Source: Actinomycetota bacterium (GTDB taxonomy: Bacteria; Actinomycetota; Humimicrobiia; Humimicrobiales; Humimicrobiaceae). From it: DNA of 9,326 bases. The notes under the pieces are model-generated. The model saw nothing but the letters and a program-made list of their open reading frames with translations. It was not told the DNA's origin and made no database searches. Shown here one piece after another: positions 5,385-9,326 of this stretch (the stretch's first letter is position 1; every line of letters starts with the position of its first letter). The position numbers were made by a program, and so were the translations under genes. Where the stretch lies: positions 1 through 9,326 of the forward strand of contig JAHILC010000120.1 of the NCBI GenBank assembly GCA_018897225.1. The letters run 5' to 3'.

Positions 5385-7220
5385 CTATTCTTCGGTTTCT
5401 TTTTTGAACTTTGCAAGCCTGATATTTACCTCATTTAGCTGCTGTTCTGTAACTGGGGAGGGAGATTCTGTCATTATATCCACTGCTGATTGTGTCTTTG
5501 GAAATGCTATTACTTCTCTTATGCTTTCAAGCCTTCCAATAAGCATTATTAGTCTGTCAAGTCCCAGAGCTATCCCGCCGTGAGGTGGAGCGCCGTATTC
5601 AAGCGCTCTAAGCAAAAATCCAAAATTTTCTTCCATTCTCTTAGTGTCAAATCCAAGAAGCTTAAATATCCCTTTCTGAAGCTCACTATTATTAATTCTA
5701 ATAGATCCGCCGCCAAGTTCATTGCCATTCAAAACAATATCATAAGCAAGTGAATTCAATTTAAGCGGGTCAGATTTCAAATATTTTAGAGTCTCATCAC
5801 TTGGCCTGGTAAATGGATGGTGAGTGGGCGAAAGCCTTTTTTCTTTTTCATCCCATTCAAATAAGGGAAAATCAACAATCCATGTAAATTTAAATTCTTC
5901 CTCGCCTATTAAGTTCAATCTTGAACCGAGATAGCTCCTTATAGCTCCGAGAGTTGTGCAAGTTTTTATAAATTCATCCGCAACAATAAGAACCAGATTT
6001 TTTTCTTTAAGTTTTAAAAATTTTATTAAATTTTCTCTTTCCCCGGGTGAAAGGAACTTGGAAATTGGCGAATTCAGTACCTGGTTTTCTTCAACTTTTA
6101 TCCATATAAGACCGCCTGCACCATATTTTTTAGCCATATCCACAAGATCGTCCAGATCCTTTCTTGTAAACTCATTATAATCATCAATTACAATACTTTT
6201 AATGCAACCTTTTTTATTCAATACATTTATAAAAATATTGAACTTGCTGTCTCTGGATATCTCTGTAACGTCTTTAAGCTTCATATCAAAACGCAGGTCA
6301 GGTTTGTCGCTGCCATAAGTCTCCTGGCTTTCCTTCCAGGTCATTCGGACAAATGGAATTTTAATTTCTTCACCCGTTACCTCTTTGAATACCTTATAAA
6401 TCAAGCCTTCAACAAGATTTACCACATCTTCAACTTTGACAAATGTCATTTCAAGATCGATCTGGGTGAATTCAGGCTGCCTGTCTGCCCTCAAATCTTC
6501 GTCCCTGAAGCACCTGGCAATCTGGTAAATCCTGTCAAACCCTGAAAACATCAATATTTGCTTGAATAGCTGCGGTGATTGTGGAAGCGCATAAAAAGCG
6601 CCTGGATTTAACCGCGAAGGCACAAGAAAATCACGTGCGCCTTCGGGGGTGCTTTTGGCAAGTATCGGTGTTTCGGCTTCGATGAACCCTTGACTATTCA
6701 GGTATTGTCTTGTAACTGTTGTAACTTCATGGCGCAATCTCATATTACTTTGCATCTCTTCGGTACGCAGATCTACATATCTATATTTCAATTTGGTCAT
6801 TTCATCTACCTTTGCTCTGTCGTCAAGCATAAAGGGTGGAGTTTTAGAAGCGCTTAAAATCCTGATTTCCTGCGTGGATATTTCTACTTCTCCCGTAAGA
6901 AGATCGTTATTTATAGTTTCATCTGGTCTAACTTTTACTTCACCTCTTATTTCAATGATATATTCTGTCCTTAAATCCTTTGCAGAATTATATGAAGCTT
7001 GGCTCAAATTTGCATCAAAAACAACCTGAATAACACCTGAAAAGTCACGCAAATCAACAAAAATCAGCTTTCCATGGTCTCTTCTTTTATTAACCCAGCC
7101 GCACAATACAACATTGCTTCCTTCATGATTTTTCCTTAGTTCTCCGCAAATATGTGTCCGCAAACCAGTTCTATAGATATCAAAATTAATTTTTTTCTTG
7201 AAATCAAACTTGTCTGACAT
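5385..7220 (-). CDS. aspS: Aspartate-tRNA ligase (AspRS), probably non-discriminating (Asp/Asn)
   Basis: Bacterial-type aspartyl-tRNA synthetase of 611 residues (usual about 590). The OB-fold anticodon domain includes CGWVNKRRDHGKLIFVDLRD. The class II core has motif 2 FRDEDLRADRQPEF (about 238-251). A GAD insertion follows (roughly 280-410), and motif 3 GLDR lies at about 553-556. The His in KRRDHG, where E. coli has Leu (RRRDLG), is the residue associated with non-discriminating enzymes that also aspartylate tRNA-Asn for GatCAB amidation; this functional inference needs support from elsewhere in the genome. I chose the ATG at 7220, preceded by a weak AGAAG 8 nt upstream and 17 nt after the hisS stop. 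A TTG at 7241 would overlap the hisS stop by 4 nt and add seven residues. Either way there is a short Lys/Asp-rich N-terminal extension before the family start. It ends convergently with the kinase gene. Confidence 0.97.
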   Translation of the reverse strand: MSDKFDFKKKINFDIYRTGLRTHICGELRKNHEGSNVVLCGWVNKRRDHGKLIFVDLRDFSGVIQVVFDANLSQASYNSAKDLRTEYIIEIRGEVKVRPDETINNDLLTGEVEISTQEIRILSASKTPPFMLDDRAKVDEMTKLKYRYVDLRTEEMQSNMRLRHEVTTVTRQYLNSQGFIEAETPILAKSTPEGARDFLVPSRLNPGAFYALPQSPQLFKQILMFSGFDRIYQIARCFRDEDLRADRQPEFTQIDLEMTFVKVEDVVNLVEGLIYKVFKEVTGEEIKIPFVRMTWKESQETYGSDKPDLRFDMKLKDVTEISRDSKFNIFINVLNKKGCIKSIVIDDYNEFTRKDLDDLVDMAKKYGAGGLIWIKVEENQVLNSPISKFLSPGERENLIKFLKLKEKNLVLIVADEFIKTCTTLGAIRSYLGSRLNLIGEEEFKFTWIVDFPLFEWDEKEKRLSPTHHPFTRPSDETLKYLKSDPLKLNSLAYDIVLNGNELGGGSIRINNSELQKGIFKLLGFDTKRMEENFGFLLRALEYGAPPHGGIALGLDRLIMLIGRLESIREVIAFPKTQSAVDIMTESPSPVTEQQLNEVNIRLAKFKKETEE

Positions 7221-7237
7221 TCTTTTAACTTCTACTT

Positions 7238-8509
7238 TCAACTACCAAATATTTTAAAAATTTTCTCCTTCTCATTCTTCCAGCTTAACTTGTACTGGGT
7301 AAATTTCTTAATGTCTTTAATGGTGCAAGAGTCAGTTTTAACTTCATCTTCACCAATAATGATAACAAAATCATAGGCATTTTTTTCAGCCCATTTAATC
7401 TGCGAGCCTATGCTTTTTATTTCATAGCTTAAATCACAAGCATAACCGTTATCCCTTGTGAATTTAATAAGCGAAAGTGCGTATTTTTGGTACGACCTAT
7501 CCATAAGGATTACGAGAGCTATTTTTTTATTATCGCCGATGACAAAATTTAATTTAAGCTGCTTCATTAGAATATAAGTTCGTTCCAGCCCAACAGCAAA
7601 TCCTATTGAAGGAATGTCCGGACCGCCAAACTGCTCTATCAGTTTGTCATACCTGCCGCCGCCGCCCAAAGCATTCTGGACACTTTTTAAGTCCTCCGAT
7701 ATTATTTCAAAAATGGTTCGGGTATAATAATCAAACCCCCTGACCAGGTCTTCCTTAATTATGAAGCTTATGCCTAATGTCTTTAAAAAATCTGTTACTT
7801 GATTAAAATGCTGCCTGCAGTCGACGCATATATATGAATAAATCTTTGGTGAATCTTTTATGACTTGTCTGCACTGGTCTACCTTGCAGTCAAATATTCT
7901 TAGAGGATTTTTTTCAAGCCTGTACTGGCAGTCCGGACAGAGCTTATCCTTTTTAGGGGATAAATAATTTTTCAATACTTGTATATATTCTTTCCTGCAT
8001 TTTGTGCACCCTATACTATTTATAAGAAGCTTTAAATTTTTAAATCTTAGTTTTTCAAAAAGCGCGTTTAGCACCCAGATTACTTCAGCGTCAATAAAAG
8101 CTTGACCGCTTCCAATTGCTTCGACTCCCAGCTGCCAGAATTCTCTCATCCTCCCTTTTTGCGGGCGCTCATACCTGAACATGTTTTCTATATAATAAAG
8201 CTTTAATGGCAGATTCTCCGCATACATTTTATGCTCAATAACTGCACGAACAACAGGCGCCGTACCTTCGGGCCTGAGTGTAAGCGATCTGCCTCTCTTA
8301 TCAAGGAAAGTATACATCTCTTTCTGAACAATATCAGTGCTGTCTCCAATACTTTTGTCAAAAACTTCAGTATGCTCAAAAGCAGGAGTTATTATTTCCC
8401 TGTAATTAAAAATTTTAAATAGTTCTTTGGCTTTTGAAATGATAAAATTTCTATACTCTATGTCTTGGCCGAATATATCACTTGTCCCTCTTGGTGAACC
8501 TGTAATCAA
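7238..8509 (-). CDS. hisS: Histidine-tRNA ligase (HisRS)
   Basis: Histidyl-tRNA synthetase, 423 residues, the normal bacterial length. PRGTSDI (6-12) is the typical N-terminus and LRPEGTAPVVRAV (78-90) follows. Motif 2 is FRYERPQKGRMREFWQ (111-126). The His-specific motif is LVRGFDYYTRTIFEI (255-269), followed by LGGGGRYDKL (281-290) and motif 3 GFAVGLER (303-310). The C-terminal anticodon-binding domain covers about 327-423. The insertion domain carries paired cysteines (168/171, 191/194, then 208, 213, 228, 231), as seen in many clostridial-type enzymes, possibly a metal site. The start is TTG with AGAGAGG (8526-8520) 10 nt upstream, right after the hydrolase stop codon. It sits in one transcription unit with the upstream hydrolase and downstream aspS. 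HisRS rather than the paralogue HisZ, because all catalytic motifs are present. Confidence 0.97.
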   Translation of the reverse strand: MITGSPRGTSDIFGQDIEYRNFIISKAKELFKIFNYREIITPAFEHTEVFDKSIGDSTDIVQKEMYTFLDKRGRSLTLRPEGTAPVVRAVIEHKMYAENLPLKLYYIENMFRYERPQKGRMREFWQLGVEAIGSGQAFIDAEVIWVLNALFEKLRFKNLKLLINSIGCTKCRKEYIQVLKNYLSPKKDKLCPDCQYRLEKNPLRIFDCKVDQCRQVIKDSPKIYSYICVDCRQHFNQVTDFLKTLGISFIIKEDLVRGFDYYTRTIFEIISEDLKSVQNALGGGGRYDKLIEQFGGPDIPSIGFAVGLERTYILMKQLKLNFVIGDNKKIALVILMDRSYQKYALSLIKFTRDNGYACDLSYEIKSIGSQIKWAEKNAYDFVIIIGEDEVKTDSCTIKDIKKFTQYKLSWKNEKEKIFKIFGS

Positions 8510-8511
8510 TT

Positions 8512-9168
8512 TTAATCAACCTCTCTTAAAAAATCGTCAGTTAAAAAATAGTTATTTTTAAATTCGTATCTTAGCGTGCTGCTCTCCCCATGTCCGGGTA
8601 AAACCTTAAACTCAGAGTTTAGACTTTTGCTGCTTTTTAATGAAGCAAGCGATTTTTTTATTATATCGCTATCACCTCCCGGAAGATCCGTTCTTCCAAT
8701 TGAGCCCTTAAAAAGCAAGTCTCCTGTAAACAATAAATCCTGGTATGCAATAATTATGCTTCCGGGTGTGTGCCCCGGTGTATGTATAATCCTTAACCCA
8801 TATTTATCAAAAAAACTAAAATTTTTATCATCTATCAAGTTATAGGTTTTTAATATTAATCCTTTTATTTCAAAAAAAGAAGACAAATTTTTCTCTTGAT
8901 CTGTAATTAAAAATTCTTCGGATTTGTGTATATAAAAAGGTATTTTGTGATTTGACACAATTTGGCCAACAGCTCCAATATGGTCATAATGCCCGTGGGT
9001 ATTAAGCAAAAAGTCAGGATTAATTTTTTCAGCTTTTAAATAGCTTTCAATTATTTCCGGTTCTGCGCCTGCATCAATAATTATGTTGGCGTTGCCAGCT
9101 GCCAATATGTAACAGTTTACTGCAAACTGGCCAAGAACCAGCCTCTTCACTTTCTGTTTTGCTGCCAC
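8512..9168 (-). CDS. MBL-fold metallohydrolase, glyoxalase II-like (YcbL/GloB group)
   Basis: A compact 218-residue metallo-beta-lactamase-fold hydrolase. Metal ligands are visible in order: THGHYDH (His58, His60, Asp62, His63), HTPGHTPGSI (His133), FTGDLLF (Asp150) and LPGHGESS (His193). GSIGRTDLPGGD (155-166) is typical of the short glyoxalase II-like group. The glutathione-binding C-terminal domain of true GloB is missing, so the physiological thioester or other substrate is unknown. The start taken is GTG at 9168, 5 nt after the RelA/SpoT stop and without a clear ribosome site. A second GTG at 9150 would give VKRLVLGQFAVNCY, closer to the usual family start. Its position between relA and hisS is conserved in many Gram-positive genomes (from memory) and implies co-transcription, not a proven shared function. 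Confidence 0.93.
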   Translation of the reverse strand: MAAKQKVKRLVLGQFAVNCYILAAGNANIIIDAGAEPEIIESYLKAEKINPDFLLNTHGHYDHIGAVGQIVSNHKIPFYIHKSEEFLITDQEKNLSSFFEIKGLILKTYNLIDDKNFSFFDKYGLRIIHTPGHTPGSIIIAYQDLLFTGDLLFKGSIGRTDLPGGDSDIIKKSLASLKSSKSLNSEFKVLPGHGESSTLRYEFKNNYFLTDDFLREVD

Positions 9169-9173
9169 TTTTT

Positions 9174-9326
9174 TTAACTTTGCTTTCTAGGTAAAACTCT
9201 GTAAACGTCGTAAACCGACTCTATTTGTTTTAAATTATTTAATATGTCTTTTAATATATATTTATTGCTTATTTCTATGGTAAACCTGAATTTTACAAGC
9301 CCGCTCTTATTTGTCCTTAGAGTGCT
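9174..9326 (-). CDS. relA: RelA/SpoT-type (p)ppGpp synthetase/hydrolase, C-terminal ACT domain only
   Basis: The last 50 codons of a gene entering from the right edge read as the end of an ACT domain: a KFRFTIEISNKYILKDIL strand-helix, then NLKQIESVYDVYRVLPRK, closing with TAA at 9174. This matches the C-terminus of long RelA/SpoT homologues (Rel), where the ACT domain takes part in ribosome and amino-acid sensing for the stringent response. The catalytic HD and synthetase domains are not in the window. The identification rests on this short stretch plus its place directly upstream of the MBL hydrolase and hisS, the usual location of rel in Gram-positive genomes. Another ACT-domain protein cannot be fully excluded. 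Confidence 0.8.
   Translation of the reverse strand, partial: STLRTNKSGLVKFRFTIEISNKYILKDILNNLKQIESVYDVYRVLPRKQS

Overview
The window comes from an AT-rich bacterial chromosome, probably a low-GC Gram-positive-type lineage (Bacillota or a deep, AT-rich branch of Actinomycetota). I infer this from gene order, not a database match. The minus-strand order is RelA/SpoT C-terminus, metallo-beta-lactamase hydrolase, hisS, aspS, then alaS, ruvX, mltG. From memory, this is the order of the equivalent genes in Bacillus and, with extra genes, in many actinobacteria. Weak Shine-Dalgarno signals, several TTG/GTG starts and an apparently leaderless gene fit either group.

Layout: 1-615 (-) is the N-terminal third or more of mltG, running off the left edge. 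616-1041 (-) is ruvX and 1038-3842 (-) is alaS; these three form a tight operon (4-nt overlap, then 0-nt spacing). 3843-4179 is a divergent intergenic region of about 340 bp. It holds a 13-bp tandem repeat at the alaS start, a long rod-like inverted structure that resembles 6S RNA, a good minus-strand promoter for alaS and a good plus-strand promoter for the kinase. 4180-5382 (+) is an acetate-kinase-family gene, the only plus-strand gene, with several altered active-site positions. 5385-7220 (-) is aspS, only 2 nt from the kinase stop codon. 7238-8509 (-) is hisS, 8512-9168 (-) an MBL-fold hydrolase, and 9174-9326 (-) the final ACT domain of a RelA/SpoT protein entering from the right.

Most of the window is translation housekeeping (Ala-, Asp- and His-tRNA synthetases), with stringent-response, RNA-processing (RuvX/YqgF) and peptidoglycan-processing (MltG) partners. 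The parts worth a second look lie between aspS and alaS: the divergent kinase with its leaderless-type promoter, and the structured intergenic element. B. subtilis 6S-1 RNA (bsrA) is, from memory, also encoded beside aspS in this part of the chromosome, which supports the 6S reading but does not prove it.
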